A stretch of 64,000 nt of DNA from Hyaloscypha bicolor E. Taxonomy: Eukaryota > Ascomycota > Leotiomycetes > Helotiales > Hyaloscyphaceae. Of the stretch, positions 1-10,708 are shown piece after piece; the first letter of the stretch is position 1; every line of letters starts with the position of its first letter. The notes beneath the pieces were generated by a model. The model ran no database searches. It was not told where the DNA came from and saw nothing but the letters and a program-made list of their open reading frames with translations. A program made the translations under genes and the position numbers. The DNA is taken from positions 1,733,542-1,797,541 of the forward strand of contig NW_020194519.1 of assembly GCF_002865645.1 (NCBI RefSeq). The letters are read 5' to 3'.

Positions 1-2239
1 TGAAAGACTTGCTCAGCTGTGTTCTGGTCCTCGGTAACATCCACCATGAAGCGGATGAATTGTTCAAAGGTAACATAATCTTTGCCGTTTGAGGTGTCGA
101 GGAAGTATTCATGCATTTCGTCTTCACTAAATACGAGGCCGAGTGATGCGAGCGCGGCACTAAACTCGAGTTCTTGCAGACTGTTTGTTACGTCTCGATC
201 GAAGTGTCGGAAAACGCTTTCGAATTCTTCGAGTTGGATTGGTGTAAGGTTTGTCATGTTACGGGCTACAACTTGGTTGTCGAGGAAGGCAAGCTTTTTG
301 GAGACGGAGTTCTTGACAAGACCAAGCTCGTAGGATAATTCGTCATATGTATAGGTTGTGAAGTCATTCTCTTCGATGTTGGCTTCCTCGCACTTCCGGT
401 CGATATCTGCGATCTTCTCCAGATATTGGTTCATAGGCGCTAAGCTTTCGTTCAAACGTCGGACGTGTGTCAACTGATCCTCGACATCGCCTTCCAACCC
501 AGAAATAGCCAACTGCATGGTATTGAGAGCGAGTGCAAAATCGTTGGCTTTATCGGCAAAGGATCTTCGCAGTGCATTTTTGATGCTAGAAAAGTTAGTA
601 AACAGGATTGTGGTAGCAAATATTGGAACTTACTCTCTAATTGTTTCATTGATAAGTTGACCTCTTGCAATCTCCGCTTTTACCAATTTCGCCCATTCCT
701 CGTCAAGAACGCTCAGTCTCAATTCTGGCGGAGGTTCGTAGGCCCGCAGCCGGTATGTGCTCAGCTTCGTCTTGATGTTGCCCAGTAGCGCTGCAAGGTC
801 GCTCTTCTCTGCAACCCATTCTCTCTTCTTGCCTCTCTTGTAGGCACTGAACTCTGTGGCTTGCTTCTTGGCATCCACGTACGAGCCTTCGAATTTCGAT
901 TCCTGCCACCTCACACCTTGTTCCTTGATATTCTTCAACAGCTCCCTCATTCTCCTCTCATACGCACTCTCCATCTCCCAAGCACCTTGCATATTGTTGA
1001 CGAACTTCTCCACCCGTCGTCCAGCATTCTCAACTTTCTCCATCTGCGAGAAGGCGTGGAACCAGTAAGCAATATATGTCATCAAACTTCTCTCATCAGG
1101 CTTCGCGACATCACACACATCCTCCACATCGAGCAGAGCCGGGATTCCTATTTCCTTAGTCGCAATGTCAAAAGCCAATTGCATGTTCCCTCGGTGGTCG
1201 CCCTTGTCCAGTGCATCGTAGTCAATCAAGTCCGGTCGATGGATATCCAATAAAGCACAGAAAGCAAGCCCGTCGTTCCAGCTGTCCGTGAAATTTCTTA
1301 CATCAACCTCATCATAGCAAGCTGTCTTCCTCTGACACCAGAGGAGCAGGCCCTCCTTAGCAGTCATGCCCTCTTCATTAATATCCGAGATCGTGAATCG
1401 TAGAATCAGTGTCCAGATGAGACCAAGAATGATCTTTCGATTGCCGTCGACAACATCTTCGGCACCAATGTTGGTCATCTGTATGCCTCTTGACTTAATA
1501 AAGTCCAAGGATAGATTTGCATTCTCGAATCGCTGTACTCGTAATTTTGGTTTCGCCGCGTACCGTCCAAGGGATTCGTTCGACAGGCATTCGAGTAGAT
1601 GGATGAGGACGATCTGTGACGGGAGACGTTAGTATGTGATCTGCGATTGATTCCCTTGTATACTTACTCCATCACTAAGGTCCTTCACCAGGTCTACAAC
1701 GACCAATTCCCTTGGTTCGATTTTCGTGTTCAACCTGTTTACAAAGTCAGCGCTGTCCCTAATTACCACCTCTGCAAACCGTACCATTTTGTGAAGGTCT
1801 TCTGCTGGACCGTGATCCACTTCTGCTGCTCCGCAAACGCCATCTTCGCCAAGGCTTGCTCATGCGGCGGTTCAATGGCCTTCAATCCGTGATCTGCTGG
1901 TAGACTGTGTGTCTTCGTCCGGAAACCCCTTGGCCGCTTCCTCCCAAGTGGATCGTCTGTGGGGTTCGAGTCGCTGCGTTGCACACGGTTTGTGAATTGC
2001 TTCGATCGAATTGCTTCTCTCTGTAAGGATGAGCGATCGCGACGCACTCTGATGCTATTTGCAGGGGATGGCGGTAGGGTTAAGGAGGCGGATATCGAGT
2101 CGAGGTTGTTTACTTCTGCGTCACTGCCGGCACTTCCCTCGCTGGGGCAACCGCTCATTAGCGGCGAGCGGGGTGGGGTGTGCGGTTGGTAAGCGAGGAG
2201 GGCCGGGGCAGCAGCAGCCCCTGAAAAAATCTCGGCCAT
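1..2239 (-). CDS. acnA: Alpha-actinin, amino-terminal part (runs off left edge)
   Basis: Actin-bundling protein of the cytokinetic ring and cortical actin. Four exons are visible: 2239-1785, 1734-1668, 1613-634 and 585 to the edge, with introns of 50, 54 and 48 bp whose GT/AG sites keep frame. After a disordered leader of about 130 residues, a calponin-homology region opens with QQKWITVQQKTFTKW and continues through DLVKDLSDG and the second CH domain (GLLLWCQRKTACY, FTDSWNDGLAFCALLDIHRPDLIDYDAL). Spectrin-type helices follow, then EF-hand sequence (FESVFRHFDRD, YVTFEQFIRFMVD) next to the edge. The last EF-hand pair lies outside the window. The long serine/proline-rich leader before the CH domain is longer than in animal alpha-actinins. 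The start is the first ATG in an open frame and is less certain than the domain call. Family assignment is from CH plus EF-hand architecture and is firm. Confidence 0.93.
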
Positions 2240-3627
2240 GTTCCTTTCGCAGCTTGCAACTTCAAGAAATCCAATATCTTCTCTCAGCCGTCGTTCTTCT
2301 CGAATGCTTTTAATGGGATGGCTCGAGGGCTATTTAAGAGGCAGATCCCCCATCCGCAGCGGAAGGATAAAGTTTGTAGGCTATGCATTTGCATAATTCT
2401 AAGCTCTGAAACTCCGTCTCCACAGCCTCCCTCCCTCCAGTCAGCGTTGCGAACAGCTCTGTACTCCTATTCGGAGTCGTCGCCAGTGTATCACAACATC
2501 CATGTTCATAACGAATCGCCTCTTATGCGTATCACCATCCTCAATTCACGTTGATCTTTCTGGGGCCGAAAGGGAGGTTTCTCTAGCTGGTGAAATTGCC
2601 GGGTTCGCAGCATAGTATTCCATCACCTAGTGCTTGTGTGTACATGATAAATTACAAGTGGTGTATTCATTCTCCAGATTTTTGTACGATCAATCTCCTG
2701 TTGCTGCTGTTGCTGCAAATTCCCAAGATCACTGTGTTTGAAGTCAGACGAGGCCTTAAACTGGTCGAGAGGGATTTTGCATGAATCTCGAGCGTTTTGA
2801 AACATTCATTCACTGTCATCCCAACAATACCTTACGTGGAGCACAGCTTCCGACGACTCGCGCTGCCCCAAACTTCTCCCAAGCGGTGTAATCGTTCCGA
2901 GTGGCTGTCCTTCGAGGGCCCCTGCCTGTCCGATGTCTGCGTTACAGTTAAAGTTCCAGAAGCTCCTCGAAACTCAATTGTTTCTGACTACAAAGTGGAA
3001 GTCCCAAGACTCATCATCGTGTGAGGTTATTGTAAAGACGTTTCTTTCGTTGTAAGATGCTTCTAGTGGGAGTTATCATTGTGCTGAATGTCCCAAGTCA
3101 ATCATAGGGATTCTAGAATACTTGCCTGACAAGACTTCCCATCCGAGACAAATATGCTTTCTTTCCAAGATCCCAACAGACCCTCCAATCGTTCCTTCTT
3201 CTCTCGTCCACAGGGTCGAAGCAGATCCACGATACACGCTCCTTCCATCGAAAAGTTCCCAGATCGCACTTTCTTTATGCATGTCACGCGATCGGGCCAG
3301 CTTTTCAGTAGGCAAGAGCCTCGCGTCAATCTTCTACTATGAACACCAATTCTGGAGGATACCGATTCCAGACTATCGTCATGGACTCTCGACATACTCC
3401 TCACCCATCTAAAGACGCAATCGGACAGCAGCATACCAGCGTCCCAAGGACTGGCTATGACATTTCCTCGCCAAATCCGAGGCGTTGGTGTCTCTGGACA
3501 AGTACCTCATACGGAAACAAGAACGGCATCCGACGCACACAAGATCCAAAGCGAAAGCTCCGAGGAGAACAACAAGGCCTTCACAACACTGGCCACAAGA
3601 TACAGTGCTAGTCATTTGCGCTCAAAG
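2240..3627. other. Intergenic, upstream of alpha-actinin
   Basis: Presumed promoter and leader of the alpha-actinin gene plus spacer. Short ORFs on both strands overlap one another and show no family motif. I see no RNA gene or repeat here. Confidence 0.5.
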
Positions 3628-3894
3628 ATGAGGTGCAATATTTGCGGAGGAAAGGCCACAGATATGATCCACATCACTTCAACACCACGCCCAGTCCTCG
3701 GTGTCTTTGAATCCGCGGTAACTGACACGTTAATACCAGTCTGCGAAGTGGGGCTCTGTGACACTCGGGGCAACGCGATTGTACATCGCTTTTGCAAGTA
3801 TGGCTTACCAAAATTGGAAACAACGACCTATGAAACTTGTGGTGGCAAATCGAAGATGAAGCTGTATGCTGGCTGTCGATTTACACATAAGTAG
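3628..3894 (+). CDS. Small cysteine-rich hypothetical protein
   Basis: Not recognised as a named family. The 88-residue reading from this ATG has a CNICGGKATDM start, a second Cys cluster (PVCEVGLC), an HRFC motif and a final ETCGGKSKMKLYAGC. Spaced Cys/His pairs suggest a zinc-binding fold, somewhat like incomplete MYND-type fungal proteins, which is inference. The frame is open upstream to 3457, so a longer amino end is possible. The stop falls just after THK, and a GTAGGT donor lies there, so a further exon with the rest of a zinc motif is conceivable. No neighbour informs its role. It could be a real small gene, a truncated one or a chance ORF. Confidence 0.35.
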   Translation: MRCNICGGKATDMIHITSTPRPVLGVFESAVTDTLIPVCEVGLCDTRGNAIVHRFCKYGLPKLETTTYETCGGKSKMKLYAGCRFTHK

Positions 3895-4201
3895 GTCAGC
3901 CGAGAAGTAGACAACAATATAAGGTTGATGACAGGGATGGAAAATCGTGATCAGGAACTCAAATCCGAGGACCCAGGAAGAGTCCAGATCACCCCCACGG
4001 CGGTGTACTGAATCTTCATCAGAAGCTCCTGAAACACATTGTGGCCGTCAAGCTGGATCTCGGGGGTAACTTTCAGAAGAATGCAGATAACATGAACAAA
4101 ACGTTGTGCAAAACTTCAAGTGTCCAAAAAATCTACAGCCTAGAACCCGAATTCTCCGCTACTTCCCAGAACATTCTACTTCAAGCCTGTTCTTCCTGTA
4201 C
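3895..4201. other. Short intergenic spacer
   Basis: Spacer between the cysteine-rich ORF and the 3' end of the DUF3632-like gene. Nothing else is seen. Confidence 0.4.
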
Positions 4202-5188
4202 TCAGTCAACCCAACTTGGATCAGTAACGATGTCCTCCAACCCCACTGACTCCTTCCCACTTCTCTTCAACTCTTCCTCAAGTAACTTCATAACTTTAGC
4301 CCAATACTTCTCCTCGCCTTCGACATCGCAGCCCATCTCTCTCCCACAACTAATCATGACATTAAAACCAAGTTTTGCCCCTTTTGCAAGTGCCTCATCC
4401 TCGTTTCTGCTTAGGTCCTGGAATGTCTGCCTCCAGGAGAGCCATCTGGCTATACTGAGCTCTCTGGCTGGCACTTGGTCAGAATCCGAAAATTTCAAGT
4501 TCCCCTGACCCAGTGTTTGGCTGTCAAAGCATAGGGTAAGGATCTTATGACCACAATTTTCGAAAATTGCAGCACAAGCAGACAACAACTCCACAAAGGG
4601 CACACCACCATCCCTCTTAGGCGCATCAAGCTCTCCACCACCCTCAAGTGCCTCCCGCAAAAGCCAAAGAGCAGACAACAAAGAATTAGCACCATCAACC
4701 CCAAACGCCACGCACTTCCCGATAAACACCGCAAGGTTGATCCGCTGCTTAGCAGTCAATCCCTCCTCATTCCTCCACTCCGCCAGCAAATCCTCCGCAA
4801 AATAAGGCAAATCAGTCCACACCCTCTCCCCACCCACCTTCTCCTCCTCCTCCACGCCCTCAATCCTCCTCCTCAGCGTCCCTAACTCCCTAAAATACAA
4901 AAGCAAGAGCACAAGACTATCATGCGTGGTATCTTCTGGGCTGCTGATTTTCGCGACGGAGATGACCATGTACCAGATATGATGGAGATCCGCTTCGATG
5001 AAGGCAATTGGGTCGTGATATTGGGAGAAGCTGCCGTTGAGGGCGATCATGAAGCTTTTAATCGTGATGAGGAAGGAGTTTGTGCTTTCATCTGAAGGGT
5101 GCGAGGCGATTTCGGTAGCGAAGTCAGCAGTGCATTGGCGGAGGAAGGAGGCGTGGTGGTGGATCTGTTCAGAGGTTCGTTCGGTCAT
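4202..5188 (-). CDS. DUF3632-like fungal protein
   Basis: Single-exon protein of 328 residues, all helical and soluble in appearance, with no signal peptide or membrane segment. The central part (HHIWYMVISVAKISSPEDTT, then DSLVLLLLYFREL and a WTDLPYFAEDLLAEWRNE segment) resembles the pattern of the fungal DUF3632 family, in which a D-x-L-V-x-L-L helix precedes a conserved Trp/Leu-rich helix. Function of that family is unknown. The start ATG begins MTERTSEQIHHH, and the carboxy end is a charged helix (EEKYWAKVMKLLEEELKRS). It lies tail-to-head with the membrane-protein gene on the same strand. The family assignment comes from pattern memory only. That the ORF is a real gene is much more certain. 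Confidence 0.6.
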   Translation of the reverse strand: MTERTSEQIHHHASFLRQCTADFATEIASHPSDESTNSFLITIKSFMIALNGSFSQYHDPIAFIEADLHHIWYMVISVAKISSPEDTTHDSLVLLLLYFRELGTLRRRIEGVEEEEKVGGERVWTDLPYFAEDLLAEWRNEEGLTAKQRINLAVFIGKCVAFGVDGANSLLSALWLLREALEGGGELDAPKRDGGVPFVELLSACAAIFENCGHKILTLCFDSQTLGQGNLKFSDSDQVPARELSIARWLSWRQTFQDLSRNEDEALAKGAKLGFNVMISCGREMGCDVEGEEKYWAKVMKLLEEELKRSGKESVGLEDIVTDPSWVD

Positions 5189-5755
5189 TGTTTGTTGTGC
5201 GAGGATGGTGGGTTTCGATTGTGGATAGGGGTTGTGGTACTTGGGTGTGGAGGCTTTTTGATGACAGAGAGAGGCTGACTTCGGCTTTCAGGCTTCACTT
5301 GGTTGCCTGGAAATTGACAGGGATTTTGATTGGTGAGGATTGATAGAAGAAGTAGGTTTCAAATGATAAAGAATTAGAATTTGGTCTTTCCAAAATGTGC
5401 CTTCAGTGTTCGATGGAGACATCCTCTCGCTCGCTTAGCGAGTTGCTCGAAAAATGTCAACAAACCTATGAGAGTCCTACCAAAAAAAAACTGTCCAAGC
5501 ACTGGCAATCCGAAACAAAACCTCAAGGACCCCGCGGGATCCCTTAGAAAACCCGGCGAATGGCTTTTTGAAGTCGCTCCACTCTGAGAGCCGTGTACCC
5601 AGGTGGGTTGTCGCTGTATAATATTTCGAGGGACGTTTTAAAAGCAGGCCTTGATGAATGTACAGTACTGTACTAGAACCTCTTCTACGTTGATACAATC
5701 TGGAACTGCGCTGTACACAAAGTAATTACGGCAGCTCTTATATCGAAAATATCCA
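5189..5755. other. Intergenic, promoter of the DUF3632-like gene
   Basis: About 570 bp between two minus-strand genes, holding the promoter of one and the 3' end of the next. It contains a short A-run near 5483 and no gene-like ORF. Confidence 0.45.
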
Positions 5756-6946
5756 TCAAACATTATAATTTCCCTGCCCAAGCGCCACAGGAATACAAAT
5801 CGCTCTGCCCTGTCCGCAAAGAAATTCCGGCAGACTCGTCGTCCTCCCATTGCCTTTAACCCTCGTCTCCAAAGCTGCAACAACCACACACACGAACCCA
5901 ACAACCATAAAAACTCCCGTAAAGATCTTGTACCAAGTGGCATGTACACACGGAATAATCGTTGAGGTCGCCTTGCCGGTAACCACGTAAAAAGTATGAA
6001 TGCCGATCGCCGCAATCGTGAGAACCAGGTACATGGAGTCGAATATCAACGTAGACGTTGGCAAGTAAGGAAGAGAGGGAGGGTAGTTCCACCATATATG
6101 TGTACAATCTGTTGCTGAAATGCCGAGAATGCCCCAGACGGTGACAAGCCAGAAAACGCGATAGACAATTCCTTTCCAGCAGTGAGGAGAAAGTAGGCGA
6201 TCTTGGACTGTCATGTCGATTTGGCTCACGCTGAGTTGAGCGATGTTGTTGCTCACCGCTTTCTCCAAACCGGTTCCAACGAGCAACGGCTTGCCTTGAC
6301 GAGTATCGTAGTTCATGAACCCATAATCACTAGTAAGCCAGAAAGCGGCTGGTAATCTCATGAGGCCCAGGCATCCCAAGGGTGTGAAAACCCCTTGTAG
6401 GCTGGCGGTGATTCTATATGCAGAGCCGGGAATCAAACTGCCGATGATCATGAATGTAGCACCAATGCCCTGGGCCGTGAGAATGAGAGATGAGGCACTC
6501 GAAGCCGACAACGGGGTAACATGAGCCGTGTCCGGTACTTTCGTCATCCAGGCCCTGCTCTTAACCATGATCTCCTCGGAGCCATCCCATCGCCCACGCT
6601 CTCCGTCCCAGAAAACGGCATTCGAGGCTGCCATGTCAGCTCGATCCCAGCTTCTCGCGCGTAGCCGTCGGTCGCCGATGATGTAGTAGCGCCAGATGAT
6701 GGAGATGGGATTGAAGTGCGGGAGGCGAGCGCTCCAGCTCGGTGGTGGTGTGGAGTTTGGGATGAGAGTGGGAGACACTACTCCTCCTGCGACGTGAGCA
6801 GCGAGAGGGGCGAGACAGAGCGTGAATTGCTCGAACCATGTTGGGAAGGTGACCCCTTGAGATTGAAGAGTAAATAGGATTTTGGGAGTGGTAGCTTCAC
6901 ATTGCACTACAAAGAACAAAAAAAGGACGATAAGTATATCAAGCAT
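5756..6946 (-). CDS. Multi-pass membrane protein of unknown function
   Basis: A single-exon protein of 396 residues that I do not recognise. It starts with a hydrophobic stretch (MLDILIVLFLFFVVQCEA) that could be a signal peptide or anchor. Later hydrophobic segments include a SLILTAQGIGATFMIIGSLI stretch near residue 155, a VYRVFWLVTVWGILGIS stretch near 265, a MYLVLTIAAIGIHTFYVV stretch near 310 and an IFTGVFMVVGFVCVVVAAL stretch near 345, giving perhaps five transmembrane helices. A soluble arginine/tryptophan-rich loop (residues about 80-140) lies after the first helix. The style matches lineage-specific integral membrane proteins common in filamentous ascomycetes. No catalytic motif is visible. 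The ORF length and organised hydrophobic pattern support a real gene; the role is unknown. Confidence 0.6.
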   Translation of the reverse strand: MLDILIVLFLFFVVQCEATTPKILFTLQSQGVTFPTWFEQFTLCLAPLAAHVAGGVVSPTLIPNSTPPPSWSARLPHFNPISIIWRYYIIGDRRLRARSWDRADMAASNAVFWDGERGRWDGSEEIMVKSRAWMTKVPDTAHVTPLSASSASSLILTAQGIGATFMIIGSLIPGSAYRITASLQGVFTPLGCLGLMRLPAAFWLTSDYGFMNYDTRQGKPLLVGTGLEKAVSNNIAQLSVSQIDMTVQDRLLSPHCWKGIVYRVFWLVTVWGILGISATDCTHIWWNYPPSLPYLPTSTLIFDSMYLVLTIAAIGIHTFYVVTGKATSTIIPCVHATWYKIFTGVFMVVGFVCVVVAALETRVKGNGRTTSLPEFLCGQGRAICIPVALGQGNYNV

Positions 6947-7422
6947 GGTAACGTTTGCGTGGTGAGACTCAATGTTCTAGAGCAGACCAGTACAAACACA
7001 GCTGAGCGATCTGAGGCGACAAAGTTCGGTGTGAACAGAGTCAAACACAACAAAGGCGGAAGCAAGGAGGCTATTTGAACAAACGATGAAGACGAAGCGT
7101 GAGCGAGTACCACGGGTGAAAAAACGGCTCCATAACTTTAAGGTCACAAATCGAGCAAAGAACGGGATTTATTGGTAGTCACGGACAGGTCAGGTCTCCT
7201 CTGAGCAAGAAAGCCTCCTCCGACACTCTGCTCAAAGACCAGTGAGCGGGGTAATGGAGAGGCGAAACTGGAGCAGTGTGTGGCATTGCATATATGTGGT
7301 GAGTTTCATTGGAGAAATAGCAGCGGCAGCAGATGTACTGCTCCATATCTTCGTTGAGTGACTCTCTGATTGAAGATAATTCGCTGTGGATTAATATTGG
7401 TGGCGAGCTGAAATGCAGTAGA
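6947..7422. other. Intergenic, upstream of membrane protein
   Basis: Promoter-side spacer that ends at the left terminal inverted repeat of the mobile element. No other structure is seen. Confidence 0.4.
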
Positions 7423-7520
7423 TACAGAAAGCGATAAGGATCAAGTGATCAAGCGATTTTCGAAGCCGGTTTTCGACTTTTGATGTCCGACTTGGCACGG
7501 GCCACCCCACCAAAAATCGC
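7423..7520 (+). repeat. Left terminal inverted repeat
   Basis: Reads outward-in from TACAGAAAGCGATAAGG and ends at CACCCCACCAAAAATCGC. It matches the reverse complement of the right end over almost its full length. Confidence 0.85.
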
Positions 7521-7793
7521 AAACACCCACATACCACCCCACATACTATATCCTCTCCCTGTGCCTCTATGTTGCATGGCAACTGGGTGCTAGTGGTCAC
7601 GTGTAGGCTCACGTGACTACATTCCTGTATTTAAGCTTTGGCCACTCGTGCCACACCTCTCTTTCCTCCAGATCTATCTATATATTATTATTACAATACA
7701 ACAACAACGTTTTATTGTAACACTCTATTACTACTTCAAATATTTACTCTCTTTAATTTCTCTCTCTCTCTCTCTCTATCTCTATATATATAT

Positions 7794-7998
7794 TGTGACG
7801 GCTGGCGTAAGGGCATGATCTGCCAAGGACAGGATATCGGAAACAGGCACAAAACGAAGCTAAGCCAGGATTGCTTGGACGGAACAATACTAAAGGTCGA
7901 GGCATCCTCCCTACTTTGTTCCATAGCTTAGTATTTTCCAATACATGAGATTCTTTGAACTTTGAGCCTTCGACCATTGCATTGATCCCGCCGTCACA
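7794..7998. mobile_element. Solo-LTR-like insertion nested in the TIR element
   Basis: A 205-bp unit begins TGTGACGGC and ends GCCGTCACA, a perfect 9-bp inverted end that starts TG and finishes CA as LTRs do. It is flanked on both sides by TATAT, which would be a 5-bp target duplication of the kind made by LTR-retrotransposon integrases. The flank is in a TA-rich run, so the duplication may be chance. No coding sequence is present. A short MITE is the alternative. Being inside the larger element, it would be the younger insertion. Confidence 0.55.
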
Positions 7999-8370
7999 TA
8001 TATATGGGTAAGAGAGGGGGCTTATGGGAGGAAATGGGGGGGGAGGGGGGTTAGGGCAAAGTGAGAGGACTTAACTAAAAATTTATATTACTAAATTTTT
8101 AGTACCTATAGCCTATAATTTAGCGATAAGTAGCCTATAATTATAGGGCCTCCTTTTTCTAGCAAGTCGTATCCCTCGAAGCTCGCTTTTCGCTTTTCGC
8201 TTTCTACTTTTCACTTTTCACTTTTCATCTACTCACTCGCCCTCTACCCCCCCCCTTCCCCTCACCTCTCACCCCTCTCTTATATATATATAAATAAGAA
8301 TTAAAGAGAGAGTAATATTTTAAGTAGTAATAATAGGTAGAGGTACAGGGAGAGGGGGCGTAGTAGATGG

Positions 8371-8469
8371 GCGATTTTTGGTGGGGTGAGCACAGGCCAA
8401 GTTGGACATCAAAAGTCGAAAACCGGATTCGAAAATCGCTTGATCACTTGATCCTTATCGCTTTCCGTA
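8371..8469 (-). repeat. Right terminal inverted repeat
   Basis: Inverted partner of the left arm. A short extra copy of CTTTCCGTA follows just outside, near 8477-8485. Confidence 0.85.
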
Positions 8470-8881
8470 CTTATGGCTTTCCGTAAGTAGAGCAGCGTGA
8501 GATAGGTGCATTTCCGCCACGAGACAGTTGCCCCACCCCTGCACCACGCCAGCTTCAATACTTCAGAAAGCTCCAAAAATTTAATGCAAAGAGCCGTGAT
8601 TGAGCAGACTGGCTGATTAGACTTGTTCTGAGTAAAATGTCATCGTCGAGTTGAGTGATAAAAACGGCTTTGTGAACAGAGCAAAGAAGCGTTAGCCTTC
8701 TTCATTCACCGTGCTGGTGATGTTGAGATTGTATGGAAGACTTACGAGATGCGAGTTGAAGGTATTCATTAATCATTAACCTACGTCTTACACCATTTGA
8801 GTCGCGAGTAATGCAACAAGGAAAACAAGCATTTTGCTGCTACAGTAGGAAATCAAGCTCCCCGGCCTTACCTGGGTGGCC
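8470..8881. other. Intergenic between element and ankyrin gene
   Basis: Spacer holding the 3' flank of the ankyrin gene. No further feature is seen. Confidence 0.4.
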
Positions 8882-10708
8882 TCACAACTGCCTCCTCGCA
8901 TTCTCACCTAGAAGAGCTCTCCAGATCTCCTGCTTCCTCTTCACCCTTTCCTCTGTCCACGACCTTTTAAACCAAGGCCGCCATCCGTTTGCGCCCTCTT
9001 TCTGAGCCCTCTCACCTGAATAGAACATTTCTTCGGGAGTGGCTTCGTAATTATTCAAGCACTCCCTCCAAATTTTGTTGATATTTGGCTTCTCTAACCA
9101 CCAAGTCAGCAGTTCTTGATTAACTGACCTACACCCTACCAGATAATGCAGAGGCGTGTTCCCGTGCACATCTCTTTGCTCTACCCCAGTGATCCCATTG
9201 TCCCAGAGGAACTTGACAACAGCAGTCTGCTGCTCAAACTGCAATCCAAATACAGGATCGCAGCTTCTGTCAGGGGCACAATGGGCATAGGGGTCATTTC
9301 TTGCATGGAGATCTCGAGTTTCATGAATACTCTTATAGATGACCTCTGAGTGGCGTTGCACCTCAAGTGCATCGGAAGGCATACACGCAATGTGTAATAA
9401 CGTATGACCAAGCGCCGTAGTTCCCGCATTTCTCAGCGGGACCTTCGACGAAACGTGTTTGAGGATGTCTAAATTCAACGCCGCAACGGCGAAGTGAAGG
9501 AGATGCACCCCATAAATTGGAGTTCGTACCTCGGCATTAGTTTCTGGATAACTGCAAAGGAGATCAAAAGCATATTTGTTGAAATTTTCGCTGTAAATGA
9601 CTGTGGCCATGAGAGGCGTGAAGCATCGAGTTGGATTCGCAAGAGGCATGACGTTGGGATCGAGATCGATATCGAGGAGATGTCTGAGCATGTCATTGTC
9701 TCTGTTTTGAATTGCAGCATGCAATGGACTTGATACGCTGAGGCTGCTCTCGGATGGCGGGTCTGGGACGTAGAATTGGGGCGACATCCAGAAGCTTGCA
9801 TCTGCACCCGCTTCTAAAAGCATGTCGAACATGTCGATTGAGCCATATCTTGCAGCTTCAACAAGAGAAGGCATCGACTCCCCATGGTGATAGAATGCTG
9901 TTGGAGTAAATGCTTCCTCGCAAAAAAACGGTTGAGTACCTTCGTAGAGCCGATCCTCAACTTCCTCCAAAGTGATGCTTGAGATTTGGGGGAGATCCAT
10001 GCACTTGAGCAGTTCCTCCCTACTCGCCACATCTCCTTCTTCATCTGTAAATGCTGGAATCATTGGTCTGAATCGCAGGAAGAACGCCGCATAGTCTTCC
10101 ATCACCTGCAATGGGACCCCATTCGGATTCGCTCCAGCCTCCAACAGCGTCGACATGTTCTCGTGTAGCCCCTCACGAATGGTTTCCATGAGAGGGGTTG
10201 TGATCCCAACCTTACTGCCACAGAGAACCCGAATGCTGTTTGGCCCAAATTCAGATGACATGTCTGAGACTGGAAAGTCGGGCATAGGAGCGTGGGGGAG
10301 CATGGAGAGCGCAGTCTCTCTCCGATTTGCGACCGCTTTATTGATTCGCTCGTTGTAGATGTTGTTGCCATCTGAGAGTACAGCTTTCAGGATACCTGGA
10401 TCAGGGTCCAAGGCTGCTCTCATAGACGGCGAAAGAGTGTATTGACTGTGCACGCAGTGAGGGTTGGTGTAATGATCAGGGAGGATGACAGTGTTGGTAT
10501 GTGGGCCATCGGAAAGCACACTTTTGAGAAGACATGGATCGAGCTCTGTTTCGACGTTCAGGGACGGTTTCGTCAATGACGGAGGACTTGGGTCTCTTTG
10601 CTCATTGTTATTCTCGTCGAGAAGAACGAAGCTGACGGGGGAATGCGGATCATCGATGTCGAATGATTCCAACGACAATGTTGCCGAGGAAGCGCTGGGA
10701 GACGCCAT
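8882..10708 (-). CDS. Ankyrin-repeat protein
   Basis: A 608-residue protein with no intron in the main frame. Several ankyrin-type units can be read: LLEAGANPNGVPLQVM, MLLEAGADASFWM, SPLHAAIQNRDNDMLRHLLD, HLLHFAVAALNLDILKHV, and GNTPLHYLVGCRSVNQELL close to the end. The first 150 residues are acidic and low in structure and contain two repeated ILKAVLSDG / LLKSVLSDG boxes followed by histidine/asparagine stretches. Ankyrin arrays mediate protein binding; the partner is unknown. The carboxy end is basic and tryptophan-rich (WRPWFKRSWTEERVKRKQEIW). The frame is open up to 10855, but I take the ATG at 10708 because it opens the protein-like part (MASPSASSATLSLESF). The upstream 49 residues look like leader sequence and contain GTAAG/CAGGTAGG splice-like sites. 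Confidence 0.8.
   Translation of the reverse strand: MASPSASSATLSLESFDIDDPHSPVSFVLLDENNNEQRDPSPPSLTKPSLNVETELDPCLLKSVLSDGPHTNTVILPDHYTNPHCVHSQYTLSPSMRAALDPDPGILKAVLSDGNNIYNERINKAVANRRETALSMLPHAPMPDFPVSDMSSEFGPNSIRVLCGSKVGITTPLMETIREGLHENMSTLLEAGANPNGVPLQVMEDYAAFFLRFRPMIPAFTDEEGDVASREELLKCMDLPQISSITLEEVEDRLYEGTQPFFCEEAFTPTAFYHHGESMPSLVEAARYGSIDMFDMLLEAGADASFWMSPQFYVPDPPSESSLSVSSPLHAAIQNRDNDMLRHLLDIDLDPNVMPLANPTRCFTPLMATVIYSENFNKYAFDLLCSYPETNAEVRTPIYGVHLLHFAVAALNLDILKHVSSKVPLRNAGTTALGHTLLHIACMPSDALEVQRHSEVIYKSIHETRDLHARNDPYAHCAPDRSCDPVFGLQFEQQTAVVKFLWDNGITGVEQRDVHGNTPLHYLVGCRSVNQELLTWWLEKPNINKIWRECLNNYEATPEEMFYSGERAQKEGANGWRPWFKRSWTEERVKRKQEIWRALLGENARRQL

Larger units (their letters stand above)
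7423..8469. mobile_element. Terminal-inverted-repeat DNA element, non-autonomous (MITE-like)
   Basis: The two ends are an inverted repeat of about 99 bp (6 mismatches and one gap by eye), each outer end reading TA then C(A/G)GAAAGCGATAAGG. If the outermost TA is the target duplication, this is the TA-flanked pattern of Tc1/mariner-like elements; the assignment is inference. A second inverted match lies inside (about 7725-7760 against 8298-8332), so the arms are longer than the terminal block and the unit could fold back. The middle is AT-rich with CT and TA microsatellite runs and has no transposase ORF, so it is non-autonomous or decayed. It lies between the membrane-protein gene and the ankyrin gene and interrupts neither. 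It also contains a smaller LTR-like insertion. Confidence 0.75.

Noticed and set aside
7638..7931. ORF inside the TIR element
   Set aside because: It consists of CT/TA microsatellite translation and part of the LTR-like unit; no transposase motif.
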